Below, one piece after another: positions 46,401-58,397 of a stretch of DNA of 64,000 bases. The stretch's first letter is position 1, and every line of letters starts with the position of its first letter. The stretch comes from Siphlonurus alternatus (Eukaryota; Arthropoda; Insecta; Ephemeroptera; Siphlonuridae). Below the pieces are notes generated by a model. It was given only the letters and a program-made list of their open reading frames with translations. It ran no database searches and was not told the DNA's origin. The position numbers were made by a program, and so were the translations under genes. Where the stretch lies: NCBI GenBank assembly GCA_949825025.1, contig OX463785.1, positions 6,179,979-6,243,978 on the forward strand, in the 5' to 3' direction.

Positions 46401-49400
46401 AGCAAAAATAATCCCTCTATTATTTGAATTAAAAGAAAATTATTAATTACTTCTTTATTGACAATTGACCTCAGTTACTACGTGCGTCAAAGGAAATTTC
46501 CGTCAGACGGAATCGAATGAAATTATTTTAAAATTACGAGAATGATATATAAAACTTAATCGCTTTTGGTTTGAGCAGATTCAAAGAGGCAGTTTCCTCA
46601 CAATAGCTTCATTTCCGGTTTCCGTCCATAAGGCCAATGTTAAACTTCTACTTCAGTTTTCATAAACTGATCAGATGGATCCACTCCAAAATTTGTATGC
46701 CACCTATTGATGCCAAATCAAAGTTCCCTGCAAGTCTTGTTGTATTCAAAGGGGAACGATTTCGAGATCTCAGTCAATTGAGGTCAATCCTAATTAATAT
46801 TATTAATTACATTAAAATAGTTGAATCAGGTAGTAAATATTAGATGTTTGTTACTGTCAATAGAGTATCGACCTCAAAAGTTTTTTATTGCAAAAATGGA
46901 TACAGGGTAGAGAGTTATGCCACTTAGATTTTTATGAGTTAGGAATTATTGCTAAAAAGTTTTTGTCGAGGTCGGGTTTGAACCCACGCCCCTTTTAGGT
47001 CCTATCGTTTTAATAAGAGAGGCGTCAAGAGGCGTCACTTTCTCTGTACTTTTATTTTTATTTATTTTTTTCTTTAAATAGATCCAGGACTCTAAAAAAT
47101 CTCAAAGAAAAATGAGTAGCATAACTTTGCACCCTCTATCCATTTCTGCAATAAAAATTTTGAGGTCAATACTCTCCTTTCAGAGTGTCATCTTGCACTG
47201 TAAAATATAAAATAAAATTTAAGTAAAATTATTACTGTTAATGATAACTTTGATCGAATTAGTTACCATTAAAAATCAAAGAGTATTTCAATTTCCAATT
47301 TGTTAATATACTCTCTAGCTAAATAAGGATTAAATTTCTTAAATAGCCTCAGCCACTGAGGCTGAATGAAAAGATTGAATAAATAAAATACTGCTCCAAA
47401 GTACTTGGATTTCCTCAGTTCCCTGAATAATTTCTAATAGAAAGTGAATCTCATGTTTATAATTTATTTAATATATATACGACAAACTTTTGATAATAAT
47501 TATATACCATTTACAAAGTTTTGTATCGGTACAATAAACCCATACATTACTAAATTATTTATATCTGCGTATCAAACTTATAAAGTTAAGTATAAATAAT
47601 AAAACTGATACAATAAATATGACCTATATACAAAGCAATAATTATAGGTTAAGATGCAAAAACTAAAATAAAACAGTTAAAAATTTCTTGGAAGCTTTAC
47701 GCAAACAGAGGACTGTCGTTACTTGAATAATTAATGGACGCGTGACAGAAGATCTAGTTCTTCATGGGGAAAGACCACGCCCCTTACAGGTGATGCTATA
47801 AGTTGACACGCAAGTCTTGCCTCACTTTATAAGTGATTTATAATTGTATCTATTGAAGATATCGCTTGTATGAGAATTTTAAATATTATGGAATGTGTTT
47901 GGTAGCTGTATAATTTGACAATTTGATAGTTATACAGTTACAAAAATACAAAAGAAAATGTATTTTAATAATTCATAATTGGAGATGTGGCGCAGTGCGT
48001 TTGGCCGGGTCTTGTCAAATCACCGAAGTGAAGCAGCGTCGAGAGTGGTTAGTAGTTGGATGGGTGATCATTTTTCAAGGGAAACCACGTTTCCCACCCA
48101 GGGGTAAATCGTTTCGCTTTTCCGCTATGTGGTTCACTTCCAGTTCATTGACAAAAAAGCTGTAGTGTTCATCCTGGCTGAGGTTTTCACGTTTCCCTGA
48201 GTCACAGACAAATGACGGGATGGATTGCAAAGGCCGTGGCTGCCACCGTTCTCGATGAACCCGCAAAACGCTCAAGTTAGGGAGGTTCGGGGTTTCAAAC
48301 TTAGTGAGTAACTAGTAAAATAGAAGTAACCGGCCAGGTTTTAAATATACTAAAAAATAAACATAAAATTGAAGGGAACTTTATTAATTATCAACTCCTC
48401 TTAGCTAATCTACCGTTGTTCAGCTATAGACTCGCTTCATCATCTTCAGCAGCTAAAATAGAGATCTGATATATATTTTATCATTTTATCGTAATGTGTT
48501 CTGATACTCGATAGTAGCTTGTATCATTAATGGAAAAAGCAAAATATATATTAAGTACCGAATACAACAAATTTTATTAATTTTATGCAAATAATTTTTA
48601 AGGTTATAGAAAAGTAAGCTAATCCATCGTATTTGTCGGGAAGTATCAGTAACTCCACACACCATTCGTGTTAATATTTATTAAAAATTTTCACAATAAT
48701 CCAAACAATATACTGATTTTTAAAATTATTTTTACAATTTATTTATTATTTACGTTATTTAATTCTTATAAAAAAATGAAAACTAAAAGTAAATATCAAT
48801 AAATTTAAAAATACGTATTTTTTAAGTTTTTTTTTTTTTTTTTTAATTTCAATTTGCCTTATCATAAGATATTTTTTTAAAATTCCTTTGGCAACAAGTT
48901 AAATTATTTTTTGTGTGGAAGTCTCACAACTTTAGTGAACCTAAAAGATATAATAGAATTTATTTTGAAATATGTATAAATATTAAATCAAATTACGTAT
49001 CGAAAAATGTGTTTTCAAATTAATATCTTCAATCAAAGTTGTTTCTTTAGTTGCTTTAATATTTCACAAAAAATAATTCAAATAATCTAAAATGGGGGAT
49101 ATTTTCCAGAACACTTACAGCCACTATTCAAATAGATAATTCTGAAAAAAGGCAAAAAGCTCATGCCTTATCACTCACCGTACGTACTAATATTTAGTGT
49201 GTATTAAAATAAGCCTATTCGAGAACTTATGAGAACCCTAGTTAAAAATTTACATCTTCAACTCATCTTCTTAAAGTCTAAACCTAATATTATAACGTCT
49301 TTTTACCTCAAAAACATATCTTATTTCCTCTTCGCTTAAAGTGAGGATGAAATGGAGACAATATTTTTAACATTTTATGCTCAATAATAGGAAAGAAAAA

Positions 49401-52400
49401 GTAATCTCGTCTTTTTCCCCCTCTAAAATGTTGGAAAATAGAAAGAAATTGGACGAGGAGAGGATGAATAAAATATAAGATTTATTTCAACTCGGAAAGA
49501 TGACTAACCTGAGGATGTGCTTGTGTCGTTCCACCCAGTACTTGATGGCCGATCTCACCACCATGTCCTGTCTCAAGATATCCGGACTGTCCGGTTCGAT
49601 GGCAGAGGCGGGTGTCCGGAAGCCGAGCATTTCTGGCGGGATGGAATAGCGGATCCTCTGGCTGGCAGGTACCACGTTCAGGGGCGAGGTGGGGAAGATA
49701 CGACCGTTGCGGAGGAAGGCCGTGTTACTACCATCCATGCTGTCATCTGGACACACGTGTAAAAAATGAGTCGTAGTCATGGTGGTGTTTTCATGTAAAT
49801 TGTGTAAGCTTATTTCATCATATTGCAGAACATCCGTTTTTTATTTTTTACAAGGATAACAAGGATAGACGGTCCCTAAGAGCTTACAGCACGCGGTGGG
49901 GTAATGTGTAGGGAAAGAATGGTGATCACGGCCTGTTGCGCGTCCCAGCATTCGCTGAGGGAACCAGGGGAAACCTGTCAGGATGGACACCTCTATTTTT
50001 TTTATCAATGAACCAAAATGATATCCAAAGCCTGGGAAACCACACACAAGTCCATCACTGCACTGGGTGGAAAGCGAGATGAATTTACCCCAGGGAGGAA
50101 GCTTCGATTTTTACTTAAAACGGTTACCCATCCAAGTACTAACCACGCTTGACGTAGTTTGACTTTGTTATTGATAGCAAAAAATAAAAAAGGCAATGTT
50201 GTTTACTCTCAGTTAATTGAGATCTCGGAATTAGCCCCCTTGAATTCAACAAGACTTGCAGGAGATTTCGAACTCGTCATCAAAAGATGAAATAACAATT
50301 TTGAATCTGTCTGATGAATTTTGTGAAAATTAGGGTACAAGTTTAACATACATCTTTATGGATGGAAACCGGAAATAGAGCAATTATGAGAAAGTTATCA
50401 ACTAAAATCTGTTCAAACCATTAGCGATCTGATGGAAATCCTTCAAATTTTTTATATTTATTTCTTAAGATTCCTTTTCTTTCTGACAGTGTTGATTTAT
50501 AATAGGGAATTTCCCATTAAAATTACAAAGTTAACATTAATTATCAATTATAACACTTAAATTTAGTGTTCCAAGCAAAAACAGCACTCGAAACATCAAT
50601 TTTTAAATAATCATGTAGGACGTATTTTTGTAAAATATTTATTATTTATTTTTTGTATTAAAAAAATTTTTTTAGTGCAATTAATAAATTTATTATGTCT
50701 AACAGTGCTTCAATAAATTACAAATAATATTTAAAATAATATTATATTATATAATTATTTTTAAAAATAAAAAAATTGTATTATATATTTTTAATTCTAA
50801 AAAATGAAATTTATTGTAAATTAAAAAATGATTACTTCAATGAGCGTAAAACTAACTCGCAAATAAGTTTTCAATATTTTCAGATATTTTAATCCTCTAA
50901 CCCTTAACATCGCACTACATAACGCTTTGGCGTCATATGTTATGTAAATATCACACGCAATGGAAAATTGAAATGTGTTATATAACTCTTACATAACACG
51001 CCTTGATCAATATTGAATATGTTAGTTCAAAATGATCAAACAGAATTATGGCATACAAAAGTCAGGGTCCTATATCCAATGTAATCAAAATCATCAGCTT
51101 TTCCATTATTTATTTAACTTTAAATATAAATTCATGTAAGTATAATAGTATAAAACCAGGGTTGCTTATACAACCCTGGTATAAAACTATTAAAAACAAA
51201 CACTATAACTAACATTGGGGGGCATTCACAAAGCACTTTAACCCCAACTTTAGCCCCAAGTTTTATCCCTGGTACTAAACATGGTGCAAAACCAGTGGCT
51301 AACCATGTTTGGCTCCTAGTTTAGCACCAGGGATAAAACTTGGGGCTAAAGTTGTGAATGCCCCTCATTATGTATATTTTAAATTAACATTTATTTGGCT
51401 TAAAAAATTATATGCTTGCTATAGGGGCTTCAAGTCGATGATTTTCGCGGTGTTCCCACCGTCCTATCCAAACTTTTCAAAAAAAAAAAAAAAAACTCGA
51501 AATTGCTATTTTGGCATTCAAATAAATTTTGTAGATGAAAATAATCTCTTAATATCAGAGACCCCTAAATGGAGAGTGTTAGGATATATTTTCAAATTAA
51601 TAGCTTTAACAGTTACTGAGAAAAATTTCAAATTTTCTAACATGGTGGCTTATGGAGAAAATTTTCTCGATGGGAAACACTTGAAGCCTCTATCCTGTTT
51701 ATACTCTAGTTCACATTTAACTTGGTTTTCATCGTGTTCGTAACGTCTTCAGTCATTGGTGCAAAAAAAAAGTCATCTGTTCGCTGTTAGTATAAAAACA
51801 ATGTTATTGTTATGTAATGTCTGTCGCGTGAAAGGAAAAACACGGGACGGTTGTTGATTTAAATATCAACTTATAGAAAATGACCGTTAATTATGAAGTT
51901 GAAACGGTTACCTAGCGCCAACAATGCCATTACATTCTCTGCTCTGGTGGCAAAATTAGGCACTACGTCACTACGTCGTCTCATGTTTAACAATGAAAAA
52001 GGCTTCATGCCTTAGACATTTATAAACAATAGTTTGTTACAACCATTAATTGCGTGTAGAAGACTTAATTTGCATTGGTGCGTTGATTGTAACGAAGAAT
52101 TTCACTGGCCGAGCTAAGCCGAAGGACACCCGAGTGTTTCCGATGAAAACCAAGTTAAATATGAACCTTAGTATAGATTCGAAACCCGGTGGTGACTTTT
52201 CATCAACTTACTGTCGCGCCCATCTGCGGCCATGAAGGCATCCCCTGGGTACAACGAGGCCTCGGAGGCGCTGAGCTGCATGAGTCCAGCCATCCCCTCT
52301 TTGAGGTGCTTCAGTTGCTCGCATGCGTAAATGAGCCAGGAGCAGAAGAGGGCGTCCATCAAGTTCACTTGGCAGATGCAGAATACCAGCCAGTACAGCT

Positions 52401-55400
52401 GTCACAGAGAGGGGCCGGTTATTTATTAAAGTGAACCCTAGTTGAAAAATTTCGTCTTCAACTCATCCTTTACAAGTCTAAATCTAATATTTTTATCTCA
52501 AAACACATCTTATTTCTTCCTCGCTCAAATTGAGGATGAAATGAAGACAATAAATATTTCTTATAACATTTTATGCTCAAGAAGAGAGAAAAAAAAAACG
52601 TAATCTTGTCTGGTTCCCTCTTTTTTTTTTTCTCAAAAATGGTTCAAATTAGGAGGAAAAAAGAGGTGAGAAAAGAGCTTAATAAAAGCGAAGAAAATAT
52701 GAAATTTTATGCATGGAATTCTTCAAGATTTTATTTTTTACTTGGTATGTTAAAAATAATTTCTAATAGTGATGGATATTTTATAAAATATATGGCAATA
52801 ATTATTTTACTTTCATTTACTGTCGTACATTTTTTATTCAATTTTTAGAAAATAAATATTTGCAATTTATTTAATGATATATTTTAATTTTTATAAGTAT
52901 TTTGCAATCTTTTTCATTTTTAAATTTGAAAGTAAAAAAAAAAATATGTTCTTGTAAAATTTATAATTTGAAATTAATAACATTAATTTATTATTATTTA
53001 AAAATAATAGTATTCAGAATTTTACTATAGTCAATGATATTAAAATCGCTTTCTGGAATTGATGGACCTTTAATAATTTCGGCCATGTGAATTTAATACT
53101 GATAATATAATTCGATAAAATATTAAAAATTAATTTGTAATCATTCAAATACCAGGTTCTTATTAATGAAGGTCTTTCACCCCTGCTAAAGCAGCCCATC
53201 CCATACGGAGGTCCTATTAAGTAACACCTCAACTCAGATATAGAGACAGCCAAATTTAGTCATCCGTATAGCCACCCCGAGCTACAAGCAAGAGTCAACA
53301 TGTACGTTCACATATTTGAATGTCCACTTTGCATTATCGAATATATCCTGCATAAGCAAGAGACATTAGGTAATTACATATGTTAGATTACATCTTCCAG
53401 CTGAATTTTTTTTAATTGCTCTCCCCTCGTCTAATTCTTTCCTGTTTTGCACCATTTTAAAGGGAAAAAATTCAATATTTCCCCCCCCCCCTCCTTATTC
53501 AGCATATAATGGGCGCGATTCACGAAGCAGTTATATAGCCAGGTTTCTAACCATGCGTTTAGCTTATTAACCACGTTTGAGGTGGTTTAACACAAAAAAC
53601 AGGTACAGTTTAAACGTGGTAAAGCTAAACGTAGTTAGAACCCTGAGTCTAACTGCTTTGTGAATCGCTCTTATTGTCTTCATTTCATCCTCACTTGAAG
53701 CGAAGAGAAAATAAGATGTGTTTTTAAGGTAAAAAGACGTTATAAGATTAGGTAAAGACGTGTAAAGAATGAGTTGAAGACGTAAATTTTTAACTAGAAA
53801 CGTTGTTTGCGCGTTATATTTAATTTACTGGTGTATTTATTTAATTTTAATATGTTAATAATCTCTAAATTGCAAAGTTTCTGAGTTACGTTTAAAACTA
53901 CTCATACGAGTCATAATATTTCAATAAATAATCAGTCAAAATCCCAAATTGCAAAACTCAGCGACCGAAACTTTGATCGCCTGTACTTGGCATGTCTTCG
54001 AATAAATTTGATGAGCACCCTATACTAGTTGAAAAATTACTTCTTCAACTCACCTTTTACACGTCTAAATAACCTAATCTTTTTACCTCAAAACACATCT
54101 TACTTCCTCTTCGCTCTATTAACTGAGGATGAAATGATAAAATTTCTAACATTTTATGTTCAAGATGAGGAAAAAATACGTAATCTTATCTTTTTCCCCT
54201 CGTTTTTCCTCTAAAATGGTGCAAAATAAGAGAAGAAATAACGAGAGGAGAGTTTAATAGCGAAGAAAAAATGAAATTTATTCCAACTCGAGCATATTAT
54301 ATTTCATAATTCAACGATTACAAAAAACTGAAAAAAATCAGGGCTTATAAGACGTCTGTTGTAAGTCTACTTAGTTAATTTTGAAGATCATTTCTTGCTA
54401 TGAAAATTTTTCCTATGTTAAATTTTACCAATTCTCAAGTTAAAAACCTTAAGGTAAAACGAGCGATCAGAAAAATAGAGTAATCTTTTACTAGAAAATT
54501 ATATTTTTTAATTTTCTCTCCATCCCTGATTAGCACACTCCAAAATTTTAGATACTTTCACAACAATATTTGTACTTTTATTGACCCCGTTTGTTTATTC
54601 AGTACTAAATTTGTACTTAAAAGTGCAAAAAGTACTGAAAAACAGGTTTAATTAGCCCATTTAATGTACTGAAAGCTAAAAAGTTCTTACTGTAAGGTGA
54701 AAATAATTGTACTGAAAACTAATTCATCGATCAGCATCTAATAGTTTAGCACACTAAATTTTTAGATGCTGAATTGGTTTCAGTACTTCATGTCAGTACA
54801 CAATTTCTCCAGTTTCGTCTTACATCCAGCACTTTTGACCTATAAAATACTTAATCCAAGTACAAATTTGGTACTGAAAAAAAGAGTAAAAAAAAGTATC
54901 AAAAATTGGCTCTCTTTTTTCAGTACCAAATTTGTACTTGGAATAAGTGTTTTATAGGTCAAAAGTGCTGGATGTAAGACGAAACTGACTGACTACTGGA
55001 GCAATTTTGTACTGATATAAAGTACTGAAACCAATTCAGCATCTAAAAATTTAGTGTGAGTGTGGCATGCATATTTCAGGTATTCTTACCTGATAAAGGT
55101 AGGTGAAAGCGTACATGAAACCACTGGAATAAGGATCCCATGGGTACCAAGCATTGATCATGAGGCTTGGACCGTCCATCATTGTTTCTGCCACGACCAC
55201 TGGGGTGACGGTAGTAGCCATGAGCACCATTGGATCCACTGAAGTGGTACTCAAGGTTAGAATATCCATCACGCTCGAGTTCATGGTGGTCGAGTTGTCG
55301 GACATGCCATCGTCTGATGAAAGAGAGCCCTCAGGTTCTGCCCCGGCGAAGAAAGGTTGAGTGGCCCACAGGAATACGGTGAGCCCGGAGGCGAACATGA

Positions 55401-56430
55401 CGTACCGGAGAAGACGCATGATCTCTCGTTCTCCCATTATCCGGTGTTTCATGTCCGAGTCCACGAACAGAGGGTGGCTGTGACTTGATTCCCATACTGA
55501 CATGGTACGGTAGAACTGCTTGCGTTTGATGGCGAAGTAAGTTACCTGAAACAATATGATAAATTATAGTTGGATCTTAAGTTATATGCATTTTCATTTT
55601 TTTAACCCTTTAATAAACTGATATAAAATCGTGCTGGAAATTGCTGTGACATCACAGTCATGCAAAGTCTTTCCCTATGCTTACGTGTTAAATATATGCA
55701 TGACTATGACGTCACGGAGTTTTGCAGCACGATATTCGAGAATTAAAAAAAAAAAATCTCAATAAGAAATTTTGACAGTATGAGGATGAGATCCTAAATT
55801 ATCCAAATATGTAATAAAAAAATTTAAGAAATTTGTCCATAGTTATCAATAATGGGTGCGATTCACGAAGCAGTTAGCCAGGTTTCTAACCACGTTTAAC
55901 TATGCCTGTTTCACGTGCTAATCCACCTTAGTTAAACGTGGTTAAGCTAAATGTGGTTAGAAACCTGACTAACTGCTTCGTGAATCGCGCCCATTATTTT
56001 ACATAAAATAGTAATTAAAAATATAAAATTCATTGTTTTTTATCGTCATAATCCTAAAATAACAGATTTTTTTTTTCTGGTAGAAAAATAAATTTCACGT
56101 TTTGTAAGTGACTTGTGCCACTGTTAATAATCACACACACTATTCACCCTAATTCGCACTAACCTTGGTGATACTATGCAGAAAGAAGAGCATGGTGAGC
56201 GTGTTACTGACGAGTGCCGCGGTGTCACCGAACTGCATGAGCAGCTTGGCTATCAGAAAGATAAAGTGCAGCGTGCCCAGGCCGATGTGCACCAGCGAGT
56301 ACATGGTTCGTGCCGCCACCCGGCCCGGCATTTTCTCAGACTCGTAGTCCGGCATGAAGTGACCCGAGAGCTGCAGCAAGAACAGCAGCGGCTTCAGGTC
56401 ATCCGTCAGACCACGCTGCCGGCCCTTCAT
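37450..56430 (-). CDS. Orco: Odorant receptor co-receptor Orco (8 coding exons, 519 aa)
   Basis: Coding exons in transcript order: 56430-56164, 55545-55090, 52398-52212, 49746-49509, 40917-40818, 39946-39842, 38342-38187 and 37500-37450 (TGA 37450-37452). All are GT-AG and in phase. Orco is the seven-helix, inverted-topology channel subunit that pairs with every tuning odorant receptor in olfactory neurons. Diagnostic stretches: QLSGHF near the N-terminus, [35 protein letters not shown], the calmodulin-binding loop [15 protein letters not shown] (about 369-383), [26 protein letters not shown], and the C-terminus [14 protein letters not shown]. It is longer than the usual 470-480 aa, mainly through a Ser/Thr/Met-rich second extracellular loop (about 156-220). 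The start is the Met of MKGRQRG, which aligns with the usual Orco start; an acceptor (TTTCAG) directly precedes it. The intron between 49509 and 40917 holds a LINE in sense orientation. Confidence 0.96.
38422..38519. repeat. F11 copy 4
   Basis: Ends GTAGCTTATCTTTGGTTTGA / ATATAAGCTAC. About 80 bases upstream of Orco exon 7's acceptor (38343). Confidence 0.7.
38900..39780. other. AT-rich intron of Orco
   Basis: No repeat family or coding signal identified in this stretch between exons 6 and 7. Confidence 0.5.
41487..41818. repeat. F2 copy 6
   Basis: GGAGGCGTCAA subtype in an Orco intron, close to copy 5 in sequence. Confidence 0.85.
42480..46445 (-). mobile_element. 5'-truncated LINE inserted in an Orco intron
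   Basis: The insertion holding the ORF at 43425-46445 plus an AT-rich 3' region of about 0.9 kb. The 3' end probably lies near the A-runs (minus strand) at 42486-42500 or 42584-42620; neither can be chosen without a second copy. No target-site duplication was identified. Confidence 0.7.
43425..46445 (-). CDS. Non-LTR retrotransposon ORF2 remnant: endonuclease tail, reverse transcriptase, zinc knuckle
   Basis: An uninterrupted frame of 986 codons from its first Met (46385), continuing open upstream to about 46445, where the conserved GDFN strand of an AP-type endonuclease is still read (FAGDFN). Visible parts, numbered from that Met: endonuclease tail ending with SDHVGFSIE (about 75-85); reverse transcriptase about 310-600 with [55 protein letters not shown] and catalytic FADD (about 552-555); [11 protein letters not shown] (about 706-716); and a cysteine/histidine cluster [17 protein letters not shown] (about 871-887). 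The motifs most resemble the L1/Tx1 group; clade assignment is tentative. The endonuclease N-terminus and any ORF1 are missing, as in a 5'-truncated insertion, so it cannot mobilise itself by the standard route. It lies in the Orco intron between exons 4 and 5, in the same orientation as Orco. Confidence 0.92.
46860..47176. repeat. F2 copy 7
   Basis: Ends AGAGTATCGACCTCAAAAG and its inverse. The centre differs (GGGTTTGAACCCACGCCCC). Just upstream of the LINE insertion. Confidence 0.75.
47978..48345 (+). mobile_element. SINE with 5S rRNA-like head (copy 2, most complete)
   Basis: The head covers most of a 5S-like module, including GCGCAGTGCGTTTGGCCGGG, ATCACCGAAGTGAAGCAGCG and GGTTAGTAGTTGGATGGGTG, in the order found in 5S rRNA. 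The body matches copy 1. It lies in the Orco intron antisense to Orco. Confidence 0.8.
49231..49497. repeat. F4 copy 3
   Basis: Reverse orientation, ending just before Orco exon 4's donor (49503). Confidence 0.75.
49845..50175 (-). mobile_element. SINE with 5S rRNA-like head (copy 3, minus strand)
   Basis: On the minus strand it reads GTGGTTAGTACTTGGATGGG, closer to the 5S consensus than copies 1 and 2, followed by the same type of body (GGTTTCCCAGGCTTTGGAT). Confidence 0.7.
51217..51365. repeat. Foldback element with GGGGCATTCACAAAGC ends
   Basis: Nearly perfect arms: TTTAGCCCCAAGTTTTATCC and inverse. About 150 bp in an Orco intron. Confidence 0.8.
51424..51691. repeat. F8 copy 2
   Basis: Opposite orientation to copy 1 (CGCGGTGTTCCCACCGTCCT). 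An open frame across it is accidental. Confidence 0.7.
51779..52040. repeat. F9 copy 2
   Basis: Reverse orientation (CCTAGCGCCAACAATGCCAT; ATGTCTGTCGCGTGAAAGG), in an Orco intron. Confidence 0.75.
52431..52712. repeat. F4 copy 4
   Basis: Reverse orientation, about 35 bases upstream of Orco exon 3's acceptor side. Confidence 0.7.
53400..53800. repeat. F4 copy 5, split by F1 copy 2
   Basis: Left part to 53508, right part from 53674 (TGTCTTCATTTCATCCTCAC). Confidence 0.75.
53509..53673. repeat. F1 copy 2, nested in an F4 element
   Basis: Both ends are preserved (GGGCGCGATTCACGAAGCAG and the inverse). It interrupts an F4 repeat at 53400-53800, so it inserted later than F4. Confidence 0.8.
54017..54292. 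repeat. F4 copy 6
   Basis: Reverse orientation. Full landmarks from CAACTCACC to TTTATTCCAACTCG. Confidence 0.75.
54534..55055. mobile_element. F5-related elements
   Basis: 54749-55055 is a complete small palindrome with CACTAAATTTTTAGATGCTG ends. 54534-54748 is a diverged single arm of the same family directly before it. Just 3' of Orco exon 2. Confidence 0.75.
55627..55736. repeat. F12 copy 3 (longest ends)
   Basis: Ends AATCGTGCTGGAAATTGCTG / TTTGCAGCACGATATT. The left CRE-like site is mutated (GTGACATCAC). Confidence 0.7.
55852..55995. repeat. F1 copy 3
   Basis: Near-perfect palindrome inside an Orco intron, flanked by ATTA/TAAT-type sequence compatible with a TA target site. Confidence 0.85.
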
Positions 56431-56521
56431 CTGAAACATGGAGTCGGTCCGTGGTGACAGTGCGTGCCCTTTGTTTCTGATTCTCGTCAACCATCCCAAA
56501 GTCTTCCACTCGCACAATGGT

Positions 56522-56771
56522 TGTAACAAACCATTGTTTATAATGTCTGTCGCATGAAGCCTTTTTCATTGTTAAACGTGGGACGACGTAGTGCCTGATT
56601 TTGCCACCAGAGCAGAGAACGTAATGGCATTGTTGGCGCTAGGCAACAGTGTCAACTTCATAATTAACGGTCATTTTCCATAAGTTAACATGTAAATCAA
56701 CAACTGTCCCATGTTTTTTCCTTTCACGCGACAGACATTACACAACAATACTTTGTTTACTAACAACGAGC
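56522..56771. repeat. F9 copy 3
   Basis: Forward orientation, nearly the inverse complement of copy 2. Just upstream of Orco's first coding exon. Confidence 0.75.
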
Positions 56772-56810
56772 AGAAGACTTTGAACCATCCTCATGTTACC
56801 ACGGTTTCTT

Positions 56811-57023
56811 TAAGGTGGATTCACATGTTGATTTTTATCATGCGACGCGACGTGAATAATGCGCACTTGCTGTAACATTTATTGGCGGACATATTTGGCG
56901 ATTAAAAGAAAAAAAACATCGTAATTAACGCGATTCCCGGCGAATTCACCGCCGCATAGGATTTCACAGCTTTTGCGTCAAAATCGCATCGAATCGCCGT
57001 TGTCGCCATCTGAATCTGCCTTT
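56811..57023. repeat. Small element sharing ends with 24702-25384
   Basis: Inverted ends TAAGGTGGATTCACATG / CATCTGAATCTGCCTTTA, with the interior reading GCGACGCGACGTGAATAATG and its inverse. It looks like an internally deleted relative of the larger element. Confidence 0.7.
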
Positions 57024-57432
57024 AAAGGAAGGGAACAGCTTCAACTTTTGATTTTTTTTTTTAATTTTGTTGATATGTCTGCACCAAAAAAAACAAAAAA
57101 CATCCTCCTCCTTCCCTGACTTCCGGCTGTTGAAAGTTAAGACGTTCAAAAAAGTTGCGTCAATGGCGTAACTTCGCGCCAAAATAAGGCAGCCAATCGC
57201 AGCGCGTCTCTCTAAAAACCCCTCGCGCAATTGGCTGCTTCCCTTTGGTGCGAAATAACGTCATTGACGCAACTTTTTTGAAATTTTTGAAAGTCTTAAC
57301 TTTCAACAGACGGAAGTCAGGGAAGGAAGAAGAAGATGGCGTTTTTTTTTTTTTTTTTTTTGTTTGGTGCAGACATTATGTTTTACTGCATCAACAAAAT
57401 ATATCAAAGTTGAAGCCGTTCACCTCCTTTAA
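57020..57432. repeat. Palindromic element adjoining the preceding one
   Basis: Inverted arms around TTCCCTGACTTCCGGCTGTT and its counterpart AGACGGAAGTCAGGGAAGG, with a central GCAGCCAATCGCAGCG / CGCAATTGGCTGC pair. About 410 bp, in intron 1 of Orco or its upstream region. Confidence 0.7.
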
Positions 57433-57458
57433 GGCAATGCAGGGAAGTGAATTCGTTT

Positions 57459-57720
57459 AATACCCCTAATTGAAAAATTACATCATTAAATCATCTTTTA
57501 TAAGTCTAAACCTAAACTTTTTACCTAAAAAACACATCTTATTTATTTCTCGTTCAAAGTGATGATGAAATGGAAAATATATTTTTAACATTTTATCCTT
57601 AATAAGACAAAAAACACGTAATCTTGTATTTTTTTCCTCTAAAATGGTGCAAAATAGGAGGGAATTAAACGAGGAGAGAGATTAATAGCGAATAAAAGAT
57701 GAAATTTACTTCAACTGAGG
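57459..57720. repeat. F4 copy 7
   Basis: Reverse orientation with several point changes. Confidence 0.7.
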
Positions 57721-58397
57721 ACCCGCATGAATTTCTCCTTTTAATTCAAAACAATGATGCAGAGGTAATACAGTTATAATAATTCTGTAATCTTGACTAT
57801 TACACTATTCCTTAGTGTTATATAATGGACAATATCCTTAAATCGTGTAGAATATGCTCATTTTGCAGAATTCATTATAGGGTGATTGCACTCCTACATG
57901 ATGTAAAAAGTTCTTTTTACATCATGCACTCCTATAATAATTTAAAACAATTATGTTTTACACATTAACACTTAATATACATCAAATGATTTTGGAAACG
58001 GAAACGGTGATTTAGGCATCATCAATTCAAAATAGAAATATATTTAAGCATGCGGCGTTAGTTATTATTTAGAAATTTATTATAAAGTAAAATATTCATT
58101 CATTTAAATATTTTTATGATAAAAAATAAAATTAATCAAATTTTTATTATTTTTATAATTTTATGCATGCTTAATTTTGTATAGTTTTAATGAAACTTAA
58201 ATGATTTTCATTTTATATATACTGAAAACTCCCAAATCTTCCCAATAAGCAATAACAGCAAATTTTAATGAAGTTACGTTGTCGAAGGGTTAATGTTAAA
58301 GCGGCGGCCATCGCTTAATACTTTCCGACTATAATTGAAAATATTTTATAGACCATAATCCCTAAACGAAAGGACAAAATAGCTGCTGGTTAGCTGA

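Noticed and set aside
51309..51743. 144-codon plus-strand frame
   Set aside because: It crosses a foldback element and F8 copy 2, with low-complexity lysine runs; no family resemblance.
55060..56457. Plus-strand frames opposite Orco exons 1 and 2
   Set aside because: Shadows of the Orco coding exons on the other strand.
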